Assembly: GCA_027334785.1 (NCBI GenBank)
Contig: DAHWQF010000168.1
Coordinates: 1-7,073 of the forward strand
Source of the DNA: Acidimicrobiaceae bacterium
Lineage (GTDB): Bacteria; Actinomycetota; Acidimicrobiia; Acidimicrobiales; Palsa-688
Reading direction: 5' to 3'
DNA: 7,073 nucleotides
The notes under the pieces are model-generated. The model was not told where the DNA came from. It made no database searches and worked only from the letters and a program-made list of their open reading frames with translations. Shown here piece by piece: positions 1-6,197 of this stretch. Positions within the stretch are counted from its first letter, which is position 1; each line of letters begins with the position of its first letter. The position numbers and the translations under genes are program-made.

Positions 1-716
1 GCTCCCAAAAGCTGAAGTACCACATTCAGACTTCGGGCCGGTCGCTCCACGCTCAGGAAATGGCCTTCAACGACATAAGGACGACCCTGCAAGCGCTCTG
101 CGCCGTCTACGACAACGCCAACAGCCTCCACACCAACGCCTACGACGAGGCGGTGACCACCCCCACCCCCGAGTCGGTCCGGCGCGCCCTCGCCATCCAG
201 CTCATAATCAACAAGGAGTGGGGGCTCGCCCAAAACGAGAACCCGCTGCAGGGCAGCTTCATAGTCGAACAGCTCACCGACGCCGTCGAGGAAGCTGTGC
301 TCGCCGAATTGGAACGCATCTCCGAGCGCGGCGGGGTCCTCGGGGCCATGGAGACCGGGTACCAGCGCGGGCGGATCCAGGACGACTCGATGCTCTACGA
401 ACAGAAAAAACATGACGGCACCTTGCCCCTCGTCGGCGTCAACACCTTCGTCGCCCGAGATGGCGGGGCCCAGCCGGAGGGGCTCGTCCTGGCGCGAGCC
501 AGCGATGAGGAAAAGAGGCGCCAGATCGCCAGGTTGCGTGCCTTCCAGGCCCGCCATGCGTCCAAGCGGCCGGCCGCGCTCCATGCCCTCCAAGACACGG
601 TGCGTTCGGGCGGCAACGTCTTGGAGGAGCTCATGCGCACGGTACGTTGGGCGTCTCTCGGCGAGATCACGGCGGCGCTGTACGAGGTCGGCGGTAGCTA
701 CCGGCGGAGCGCTTGA
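1..716 (+). CDS. icmF: Fused isobutyryl-CoA mutase-type (IcmF) protein, C-terminal part only
   Basis: This is the 3' end of a coenzyme B12-dependent acyl-CoA mutase; the gene starts upstream of the window. The frame is open from base 3 (237 residues visible), so the ATG at 60 is internal. Seen: the HIQTSGRSL motif of the mutase barrel at bases 21-47, then SLHTNAYDEA, NENPLQGSF and RGGVLGAMETGYQRGRIQ, all typical of the methylmalonyl-CoA mutase family. The protein ends in SLGEITAALYEVGGSYRRSA with no C-terminal B12-binding domain. Family knowledge: methylmalonyl-CoA mutase carries its B12 domain at the C-terminus, whereas IcmF carries it at the N-terminus, followed by a G-protein chaperone domain, and ends in this kind of EVGGxYRR tail. 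IcmF interconverts isobutyryl-CoA and n-butyryl-CoA in the cytoplasm. The residues that decide substrate specificity lie upstream and cannot be read. Alternatives: a stand-alone mutase large subunit, or a mutase for another branched acyl-CoA. The stop lies 14 nt before the next gene, which suggests one operon. Confidence 0.88.
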   Translation, partial: SQKLKYHIQTSGRSLHAQEMAFNDIRTTLQALCAVYDNANSLHTNAYDEAVTTPTPESVRRALAIQLIINKEWGLAQNENPLQGSFIVEQLTDAVEEAVLAELERISERGGVLGAMETGYQRGRIQDDSMLYEQKKHDGTLPLVGVNTFVARDGGAQPEGLVLARASDEEKRRQIARLRAFQARHASKRPAALHALQDTVRSGGNVLEELMRTVRWASLGEITAALYEVGGSYRRSA

Positions 717-722
717 GGGGGG
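715..722 (+). promoter_or_regulatory. Ribosome binding site for the large acyl-CoA dehydrogenase
   Basis: A GAGGGGGG purine run overlaps the mutase stop codon and lies 8 nt before the ATG at 731. It favours that ATG over the in-frame TTG at 713, which overlaps the mutase stop and would add six residues. The arrangement suggests translational coupling with the upstream mutase. Confidence 0.6.
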
Positions 723-730
723 CTGGGCCG

Positions 731-2554
731 ATGGGCACGGGCGAGGGCGCCGGCGCTTCTTCGTACCGGGCGCCGGTGGCCGACATCGTGGAGGCCCTCG
801 AAGCGGCTGGCCTTTGGGAGCTGCTCGCGCTGCCCGAGTTCGCCCATCTCGACCGGCCGACCGTGGAGCAGGTGGTGGGGGAGTTCGGGCGCTTCGCGAG
901 CGAGGTGATCGCGCCGACCGATGCCGCCGGCGACTCGACGGGCTCGCGAAGAGATGACCGGGGCGGGGTGGTCACGCCGCCGGGGTTCAAGGAGGCCTAT
1001 CGCCGTTACGTGGACGGTGGCTGGGGTGGCCTGCAGTTCCCCGAACGCTACGGGGGTGGTGGCTTCCCGTGGGCGGTGGCCATGGCGCTCCAAGAAATGT
1101 TCGCATCGGCCAACATGGCGCTGTCGATCAACGCCGCCCTCACCCACGGCGCCGCCGAGCTCTTGCTCCAGTGGGGCGACGACCGCCAGCGCGAGACCTA
1201 CCTCCCCCGCCTGGTGTCGGGGCACTGGCCGGCGACCATGGAGCTCACCGAGCCCGACGCGGGGTCCGACCTCGGCGCGCTGAGGACCACGGCCACCGAA
1301 GGGCCCGACGGCCGCTGGCGGATCTCGGGCACCAAGATCTTTGCGACCTGGGCCGAGCACGACCTCGCCGACAACATCGTGCATTTCGTGCTCGCCCGGG
1401 CGGCCGGGGCGCCGGCGGGTACCAAGGGGCTTTCGGTCTTCTTGGTCCCCAAGCGCCTCCTCGGCCCTTCGGGCGAGCCGGGCGTGGCGAACTCGCTCCG
1501 CTGCGCCCGGGTAGAAGAAAAGCTCGGGATCCACGCCAGCCCGACGTGTGTCATGGAGTACGACAACGCCTCCGGGGAGCTCGTGGGGCCGCTCCATGGC
1601 GGGCTCCCGGCCATGTTCACCATGATGAACTTGGCCCGGGTGTCCATCGGGGCAGAGGGCCCGGCCGTGGGCGAGCGGGCGTACCAACAGGCGTACGCCT
1701 ACGCGAGGGCGCGCCTCCAGGGGCGCCGGCCCTCTACGCCGCCCGGCGAGCGGGCGCCCATCATCGAGCACCCCGACGTCGCCCGCATGCTGCTCCAGGT
1801 TCGCACGCTCACCCTGGCGTCGCGCATGGTCGTCTACGCCGCCTCGGCCGAGAGGGACATGGCCCGCTACGGGGCCGGAGAAGCCGAGCGGCGCTCGGGC
1901 GAGGCCCGCTTCGGCCTGCTCGTGCCCATCGCCAAGGCGTGGGCCACCGACCAAGGCTTCCTCGCCAGCTCGCTCGCTTTGCAAGTGCACGGCGGCAGCG
2001 GGTACCTGGAAGAGGCTGGGGTGGCCCAGCGCCTCCGCGACTCGAGGATCGGCCCGATCTACGAAGGGACCAACGGGATCCAGGCCATAGATCTGGCCGT
2101 TCGCAAGGTGAGCCGGGACGGCGGGCGCGTCATGCGTTTGCTCGGCGACGACATCATGGCGACCGTCAAGGTGCTCCCCCTGCCCGAACTGGGCCCGACG
2201 GCCCAGGCGCTCGAAGAGGCCCACGAGGCACTTACCGAGGCCACGGCGTGGGTGGCCGACAGGTACACCTCGAGCCCCGACGATGTCCTGGCCGGTGCCA
2301 CCGCCTACCTGCAACTGGCTGGTGCCACCCTCGGGGGCTGGCTCATGGCGAAGCGAGCGCTCGTCGCCCGGGGGGAGGGGCTGAAGGGAGGGGCCGGCGC
2401 CGGCGAGGAGGGTTCGCGGGCGAAGGTGGCGGCCGGGGAGAGCAACTTCTTCGCTGTGGAGACACTGTCGGACGCGCCGGCGCTCCTACGCCGGGTGACC
2501 GCCGGCGCGGGGCGCCTGGCACCGCTCCGGGATTGGCGGCCCGGGCCCGCCTAG
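731..2554 (+). CDS. Large acyl-CoA dehydrogenase, DmdC-like (about 600 residues)
   Basis: This is an FAD-dependent acyl-CoA dehydrogenase of 607 residues from the ATG at 731. It would insert an alpha,beta double bond into an acyl-CoA and pass electrons to ETF. Seen: an N-terminal YRAPVADI segment as in the long subclass, the flavin-binding motif MELTEPDAGSD at residues 170-180, and IYEGTNGIQAIDL near residue 443, where Glu445 matches the catalytic base of this family. About 150 residues follow that motif, matching the extra C-terminal domain of the long enzymes; ordinary members have about 380-400 residues. Family knowledge: the long subclass includes DmdC, which oxidises 3-methylmercaptopropionyl-CoA, and many members of unknown or medium/long-chain substrate. 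The exact substrate cannot be read here. Its place 14 nt behind an IcmF-type mutase suggests action on butyryl-CoA or a branched relative (inference). The gene ends at a TAG that forms the edge of a 45-bp tandem repeat. Confidence 0.9.
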   Translation: MGTGEGAGASSYRAPVADIVEALEAAGLWELLALPEFAHLDRPTVEQVVGEFGRFASEVIAPTDAAGDSTGSRRDDRGGVVTPPGFKEAYRRYVDGGWGGLQFPERYGGGGFPWAVAMALQEMFASANMALSINAALTHGAAELLLQWGDDRQRETYLPRLVSGHWPATMELTEPDAGSDLGALRTTATEGPDGRWRISGTKIFATWAEHDLADNIVHFVLARAAGAPAGTKGLSVFLVPKRLLGPSGEPGVANSLRCARVEEKLGIHASPTCVMEYDNASGELVGPLHGGLPAMFTMMNLARVSIGAEGPAVGERAYQQAYAYARARLQGRRPSTPPGERAPIIEHPDVARMLLQVRTLTLASRMVVYAASAERDMARYGAGEAERRSGEARFGLLVPIAKAWATDQGFLASSLALQVHGGSGYLEEAGVAQRLRDSRIGPIYEGTNGIQAIDLAVRKVSRDGGRVMRLLGDDIMATVKVLPLPELGPTAQALEEAHEALTEATAWVADRYTSSPDDVLAGATAYLQLAGATLGGWLMAKRALVARGEGLKGGAGAGEEGSRAKVAAGESNFFAVETLSDAPALLRRVTAGAGRLAPLRDWRPGPA

Positions 2555-2640
2555 TGCCCTGGCGTCCTCCTTGGCCTCCGGGGCCCCGGGGCCGCCTAGT
2601 GCCCTGGCGTCCTCCTTGGCCTCCGGAGCCCCGGGGCCGC
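2551..2640. repeat. 45-bp tandem duplication between two convergent genes
   Basis: Two consecutive 45-bp units (2551-2595 and 2596-2640) differ at a single base (G at 2582, A at 2627). A third CTAGT begins at 2641. Each unit starts with CTAG, which reads TAG on both strands. The first CTAG supplies the stop of the plus-strand dehydrogenase and the third supplies the stop of the minus-strand iron-sulfur gene. Because 45 is a multiple of three, the intervening CTAGs stay in frame with both genes. Each unit has short GC palindromes, such as GGCCCCGGGGCC at 2582-2593 in the first unit. There is no T-run, so no canonical intrinsic terminator is visible, although a GC-rich hairpin could still affect the 3' ends of both transcripts. 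Confidence 0.95.
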
Positions 2641-4662
2641 CTAGTAGGGACCGGCGCCGTCTAGGAGCTGGGCGATGTCGAGCACGGCCATGTCCTGCCT
2701 CGCCTTGGACTTCACGGCGTCGTCGAGCATGATCAGGCAGAAAGGGCACGCCGTGGCGAGCACGCCGGCGCCGGTCGAGAGGGCTTCTTCGGCGCGGGCG
2801 TGGTTGACGCGCTGGCCGGCGGGCTCCTCCATCCACATACGCGCCCCGCCGGCACCGCAGCAGAAACTCTTGTCCCGGCAGCGGCCCATTTCCACACGTC
2901 GGGCGCCCGGTAGCGAGTCGACGAGGGAACGGGGCTCGTCGAAGACCCGGTTGTGCCGGCCGAGGTAACAGGGGTCGTGGTAGACGACGGAGGCGTCGAG
3001 ACGGGCCGGCGTGATGCGCCCTTGGGCTACGAGCTCGGCCAGTAACTGGGAATGGTGGGTGACTTGCAGCTGCCCGCCGAGCGCCGGGTACTCCTGGCCG
3101 AGCGAGTTGAAGCAGTGCGGGCAGGAGGCGATGACCTTGTGTACCCCCGAGGCGGCGAACCTGGCCAGGTTTTTCCTCGCCTGCTCCTGGTAGAGGTACT
3201 CGTTGCCGAGCCGGCGGGCCGGATCCCCAGTGCAGCTCTCGCGCCCGCCGAGCACGGCGAAGCTGACGCCGGCGGCATGGAGCAGGCGGGCCAGCGCCCT
3301 CGAAGTCTTCTTGGCCCGGTCGTCGAACGCGCCGGCGCACCCCACCCAAAGCAGGTACTCGGCTTCCATGGCCGCCCCCTCGGCAACGACAGGCACCTCG
3401 AAACCGAGCCCCACCGTCCATTCGAGGCGCTTGGCGCTGCCGAGGCCCCAGGGGTCGCCCCGGCCCTCGATGTTGCGCAACATGGCTGCCGCCTCGCTCG
3501 GGAACTCCGACTCCATCATGACCTGGTGCCGGCGCATTTCCACGATGGTGTCGACATGGGCGATATCGACCGGGCACTGCTCGACGCAAGCCCCGCAGGT
3601 GGTGCAGGCCCAGAGGGCATCAGGCGAGATGACGTCGGGAACGAGCCGGCGCTCTGGCTGGCTTGTGCTTCCCGGGCGGCCGAGCAGGCGGGGCGCAGAT
3701 GCGAACAGTTCGTCGCGCAGGTCCATCACCACGAGCTTCGGCGAGAGCGCTTTGCCGGTGAGCCAGGCCGGGCACTGGCTCTGGCACCTACCGCACTCGG
3801 TACAGGTGGCGAGGTCGAGGAGGCGTTTCTGGCTGAGCTGTTGTATGGCGCCGGCGCCGAACACGGAGTCCTCGGTTATGTCTTCGGGGCCCATGGCAGG
3901 CGTCGAGGCGAGGGGGCCGAGGGCGCGCGGCTGGCGGGAAAGGGCGACGTTGAACGGGGCGAGGACGATGTGGAGGTGCTTGGAGTACACGACGAAGACC
4001 AAGAAGGCCGAGATGATAACCACGTTCAAGTCGACGAAAACCGTGGCCAGGGTGGCGTTGGTGCTCCTCCCGAGGGGCGCGAGCGCACGGCCGATGCCAT
4101 GGGAGGCGAAGGCCCACCAGTCGTAGGGGAGGTCGCCCGTGTTGGCCTCGGCGGCGCGGTAGAGGAGGAGGGTGACGACCACGCCGGCGATCAGCACGAG
4201 CACGAGCCAGGCCGCCTTGGTATGGGAACCAAAGAAGCGTGACCCCCGCTGCTTGCGCCGCGGGCTGGCGGCCACCCTGATGAAGCCGAAGGTACAAACG
4301 GCCACGAGCGCGGCACAGGCAAAGAAGTCCTCCAAGAACCCGACGGCGCCGTTGTGGCCGATCCCCGGGATGGCAAAGCTAGGCGAGAACAGGTCGCCGA
4401 AGGCCTCTATGACCGTTAGCAGTAGGACCACGAAGCCCCAGAAGGTGGCGGCGTGGGCGAGGCCGGCGCCCCGCCAGCGCACCAGCCTTTGCTGCAAGAG
4501 CACTTCGCGCCCGACCGCGGCCAGGCGCACCCGCCAGCTGGGGAGAGCCTCGGTGACAGGGGCGCCGGAGAGCAGCAGGCGCGCCAACCAAAAGAGCCTT
4601 CTCCCGGCCAGGGCGAGCGCGATGGCCAAAGCGGCGATGCCGACCGGGTAGCGGCTCAGCAC
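2641..4662 (-). CDS. Membrane-anchored FeS oxidoreductase, EMO-like (EtfAB:menaquinone oxidoreductase)
   Basis: A 673-residue membrane redox protein in three parts. Residues 1-240 hold about five hydrophobic segments (near 6-32, 71-92, 107-131, 148-169, 205-226), with His70, His147, His188, His229 and His231 as candidate heme b ligands, like a NarI-type cytochrome b domain. Residues 287-297 and 353-363 carry two 4Fe-4S motifs, each CxxCxxCxxxCP. Residues 437-645 hold two CCG (HdrB-like) cysteine domains: Cys442/Cys477/Cys514-Cys517 and Cys565/Cys601-Cys602/Cys639-Cys642. Family knowledge: this layout matches EMO, which passes electrons from reduced ETF to menaquinone during fatty acid oxidation; related proteins were long annotated as DUF224 or Fe-S oxidoreductases. 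Position directly behind an acyl-CoA dehydrogenase supports that role. The first CCG domain has Cys-Thr where the second has Cys-Cys. The GTG at 4662 is the only start between here and the in-frame stop at 4728-4726. ETF as the partner is inferred, since no etf gene lies in the window. Confidence 0.9.
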   Translation of the reverse strand: MLSRYPVGIAALAIALALAGRRLFWLARLLLSGAPVTEALPSWRVRLAAVGREVLLQQRLVRWRGAGLAHAATFWGFVVLLLTVIEAFGDLFSPSFAIPGIGHNGAVGFLEDFFACAALVAVCTFGFIRVAASPRRKQRGSRFFGSHTKAAWLVLVLIAGVVVTLLLYRAAEANTGDLPYDWWAFASHGIGRALAPLGRSTNATLATVFVDLNVVIISAFLVFVVYSKHLHIVLAPFNVALSRQPRALGPLASTPAMGPEDITEDSVFGAGAIQQLSQKRLLDLATCTECGRCQSQCPAWLTGKALSPKLVVMDLRDELFASAPRLLGRPGSTSQPERRLVPDVISPDALWACTTCGACVEQCPVDIAHVDTIVEMRRHQVMMESEFPSEAAAMLRNIEGRGDPWGLGSAKRLEWTVGLGFEVPVVAEGAAMEAEYLLWVGCAGAFDDRAKKTSRALARLLHAAGVSFAVLGGRESCTGDPARRLGNEYLYQEQARKNLARFAASGVHKVIASCPHCFNSLGQEYPALGGQLQVTHHSQLLAELVAQGRITPARLDASVVYHDPCYLGRHNRVFDEPRSLVDSLPGARRVEMGRCRDKSFCCGAGGARMWMEEPAGQRVNHARAEEALSTGAGVLATACPFCLIMLDDAVKSKARQDMAVLDIAQLLDGAGPY

Positions 4663-4755
4663 GGCACCGGCCTCAGCACCCGCCCACCGCTCGCCGCCGG
4701 CTGGCGGCTCAGCACGGCACCGGCCTCAGCACCCGCCCACCGGCTAGCGGCTCAG
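4651..4755. repeat. Tandem repeat (53-bp spacing) over the start of the FeS gene
   Basis: A 39-bp segment at 4651-4689 recurs identically at 4704-4742, a spacing of 53 bp. A third fragment, TAGCGGCTCAG, is at 4745-4755 and also occurs at 4649-4659. On the minus strand the segment contains a GAGG, the GTG start and the next codons of the FeS gene. The third fragment overlaps the TGA stop of the upstream acyl-CoA dehydrogenase. The repeat therefore fills most of the 89-bp spacer between the two genes. The extra GTG at 4715 is out of frame with the gene and opens only a 19-codon reading frame. Confidence 0.95.
4671..4674 (-). promoter_or_regulatory. Probable ribosome binding site of the FeS oxidoreductase gene
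   Basis: GAGG on the minus strand lies 8 nt before the GTG start at 4662. The match is short but well placed. It sits inside the 39-bp repeated segment, so a second copy with the same GAGG and GTG spacing occurs 53 bp upstream. Confidence 0.4.
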
Positions 4756-6086
4756 GCACGGGTACCCGGGCCGGCGGGCAAGCCGAGCTCGCGTGCTATG
4801 ACCAGGCGCAGGACCTCCGAAGTACCCTCGCCGACCTCCAGGATCTTGGCGTCCCGGTAAAAACGGCCGACCGGGGTCTCGTTCATGAAGCCGTACCCGC
4901 CGAAGATCTGGGTCGCTTCGCGGGCGTTGACCATGGCGGCATCGGATGCCAGCAGCTTGGCCATGGCGGCCTCTTTTTTGAAAGGCTTGCCGTCAACGAG
5001 CCGGCGGGCGGCGTCGTACCAGGCGAGGCGCGCCGCGTGGGTCCTCGCCTCCATGTCCGCCAGCTTGAACTGCAGAGCCTCGTACTCAGCGAGCTTCCTG
5101 CCGAAGGCCTCCCGTTCCGCCATGTATGAGAGGCACTCGTCTATGCAGCCTTGGGCGAGGCCGACGGACAGGGCGGCGACCGCGACCCTGCCCTCGTCGA
5201 GGATCTGGAGGAACTGGGCGTAGCCGCGCCCTTCCACGCCGAGCAGGTTTTCGAGCGGTACCCGGCAACCGGAGAAGGAGAGCTCTCGGGTGTCCGACGC
5301 TGACCAGCCCACCTTCGAGTACTTTTTCGACACCGAAAGCCCGGGCGTGCCGGCCGGGACCACGATCGCCGAGATCTCGGGGCGCCCTCGGGAGGGGGCG
5401 TGGCCGGCGGTTGGGGCGGCCCCAGTTGCGCCGGCGCGCTCGGTCACTTCGGGCCCGTTAGCAGCGGCTCCCGTGGCGCCGGCGCCGGCCCCGCCGGCCC
5501 CGGTCACAGCGGCCCCGGTCACAGCGGCCCCGGTCACAGCGGCCCCGGTCACAGCGGCCACCGTCACGAAACCGGTGATGTCGGTGCCGGCGTTGGTGAT
5601 GAACACCTTGGTGCCGTCGACCACCCACTCGCCTCCCTCTCGGCGCGCCCTCGTGCGGACGGCGCCGGCGTCCGAGCCGCCGCCGGGCTCGGTGAGGGCA
5701 AAGGCGCCGAGCTGCTCCCCGCGACAAAGCGAGGGGAGCCAACGCTGCCTTTGCTCCTCGGTGCCGAAGTGGTAGATGGGCATAGCCCCGAGGCCGACAG
5801 CAGCTTCCAGGGTTATCGCCACGGAGGAATCGACGCGCGCCAGCTCCTCCACGGCCAGGCAGAAATCCACGTGGTCGCCGCCCATGCCGCCGTAACGCTC
5901 GGGGAAGGGGAGCCCAAAGAGGCCCATCTGGCCCATCTTGGCGACGATCTCATAGGGGAACTCTTCGCGCTCGTAAAAGCCGCCTATGACCGGTGCGATT
6001 TCCTTTTTGGCGAACCTCTCCACCGTGGCCCGGAGCTCCTCTTGGTCTTCTGAGAGAGGCAGGCTGGCGCTGGCACCAGTGGTCAT
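4752..6086 (-). CDS. Acyl-CoA dehydrogenase with a low-complexity insertion
   Basis: An FAD-dependent acyl-CoA dehydrogenase of 444 residues, expected to convert a short- or branched-chain acyl-CoA to its enoyl-CoA. Seen: the N-terminal helical domain (1-125), AFALTEPGGGSDAG (128-141), KVFITNAGTD (160-169), KVGWSASDTRELSF (258-271), the QFLQILDEGRVAVAALSVGLAQG segment (from 291), the IFGGYGFMNE motif (394-403) and EVGEGTSEVLRLVIARELGL near the end, where Glu420 fits the usual catalytic base. Residues 178-236 are an Ala/Gly/Thr/Pro-rich insertion with four AAVTG repeats, between two strands of the central beta domain. Without it the protein would have about 385 residues, the family norm. The frame is intact throughout, so it is probably functional. 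The ATG start has no convincing Shine-Dalgarno sequence. The FeS oxidoreductase gene follows 89 bp downstream on the same strand and is its likely electron-transfer partner via ETF. Butyryl-CoA as substrate is inferred from the neighbours. Confidence 0.93.
   Translation of the reverse strand: MTTGASASLPLSEDQEELRATVERFAKKEIAPVIGGFYEREEFPYEIVAKMGQMGLFGLPFPERYGGMGGDHVDFCLAVEELARVDSSVAITLEAAVGLGAMPIYHFGTEEQRQRWLPSLCRGEQLGAFALTEPGGGSDAGAVRTRARREGGEWVVDGTKVFITNAGTDITGFVTVAAVTGAAVTGAAVTGAAVTGAGGAGAGATGAAANGPEVTERAGATGAAPTAGHAPSRGRPEISAIVVPAGTPGLSVSKKYSKVGWSASDTRELSFSGCRVPLENLLGVEGRGYAQFLQILDEGRVAVAALSVGLAQGCIDECLSYMAEREAFGRKLAEYEALQFKLADMEARTHAARLAWYDAARRLVDGKPFKKEAAMAKLLASDAAMVNAREATQIFGGYGFMNETPVGRFYRDAKILEVGEGTSEVLRLVIARELGLPAGPGTRA
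5501..5560. repeat. 15-bp minisatellite, four copies, inside the acyl-CoA dehydrogenase
   Basis: The unit CGGTCACAGCGGCCC occurs four times in direct succession. The fourth copy differs only in its last base, and a degenerate CCGTCAC follows. On the coding (minus) strand it encodes the pentapeptide AAVTG four times. The unit is five codons, so copy-number change by slippage would keep the reading frame. The flanking 5379-5500 is also low-complexity and GC-rich. Confidence 0.95.
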
Positions 6087-6087
6087 G

Positions 6088-6100
6088 GGGCTATTTTGTA
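6088..6100 (-). promoter_or_regulatory. Possible -10 region of the acyl-CoA dehydrogenase/FeS operon
   Basis: On the minus strand TACAAAATAG (6100-6091) is the most AT-rich patch near the gene. It resembles an actinobacterial -10 element and lies just before the ATG at 6086. If it is used, transcription would begin at or very near the start codon, giving a leaderless mRNA, which fits the missing Shine-Dalgarno sequence. No clear -35 element is seen, so this is tentative. Confidence 0.3.
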
Positions 6101-6131
6101 CCTTGGTGCTGCCTTGTACCTTGGTGCTGCC
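6096..6131. repeat. 18-bp perfect tandem duplication between divergent genes
   Basis: TTGTACCTTGGTGCTGCC occurs twice without a gap (6096-6113 and 6114-6131). Each unit contains an imperfect inverted repeat, GTACC-TT-GGTGC (6098-6109 and 6116-6127). The location, just upstream of the minus-strand dehydrogenase and within the 111-bp divergent spacer, would suit paired operator sites, but no regulator gene is present to support this. Confidence 0.9.
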
Positions 6132-6197
6132 TCCAGGAACGCTTGCCCGACTGCGACGCCGAGGGATGTTACGAGCGCGTTACCGGTCGTGACACCG

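Noticed and set aside
713..730. TTG at 713 as the start of the large acyl-CoA dehydrogenase
   Set aside because: The ATG at 731 has a strong purine-rich ribosome binding site 8 nt upstream; the TTG would add only six residues without family similarity.
698..2314. Long minus-strand open frame opposite the large acyl-CoA dehydrogenase
   Set aside because: Its composition is antisense-like and it has no motifs, while the plus-strand frame has clear family motifs throughout.
2562..2620. AAGGAGG Shine-Dalgarno-like sequences on the minus strand in each 45-bp unit
   Set aside because: No ATG, GTG or TTG follows at a usable distance and no open frame begins there.
2555..2640. Intrinsic bidirectional terminator
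   Set aside because: GC palindromes are present, but there is no stem with loop followed by a T-run on either strand, so the claim cannot be supported.
1069..2664. Long plus-strand open frame overlapping the large acyl-CoA dehydrogenase
   Set aside because: It is Arg/Pro/Gly-rich with no recognisable motif, as expected for a shifted frame in high-GC coding DNA.
3052..4242. Plus-strand open frame opposite the FeS oxidoreductase
   Set aside because: The minus-strand frame carries all the cysteine motifs and membrane segments; this frame shows no family features.
5501..5560. CRISPR array
   Set aside because: The 15-bp units are contiguous with no spacers and lie in frame inside a gene.
6096..6197. 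TTG at 6096 as the start of the 3-hydroxybutyryl-CoA dehydrogenase
   Set aside because: It would add 34 residues, partly translated from the 18-bp repeat, before the dinucleotide-binding fold, which normally begins within about ten residues of the N-terminus.
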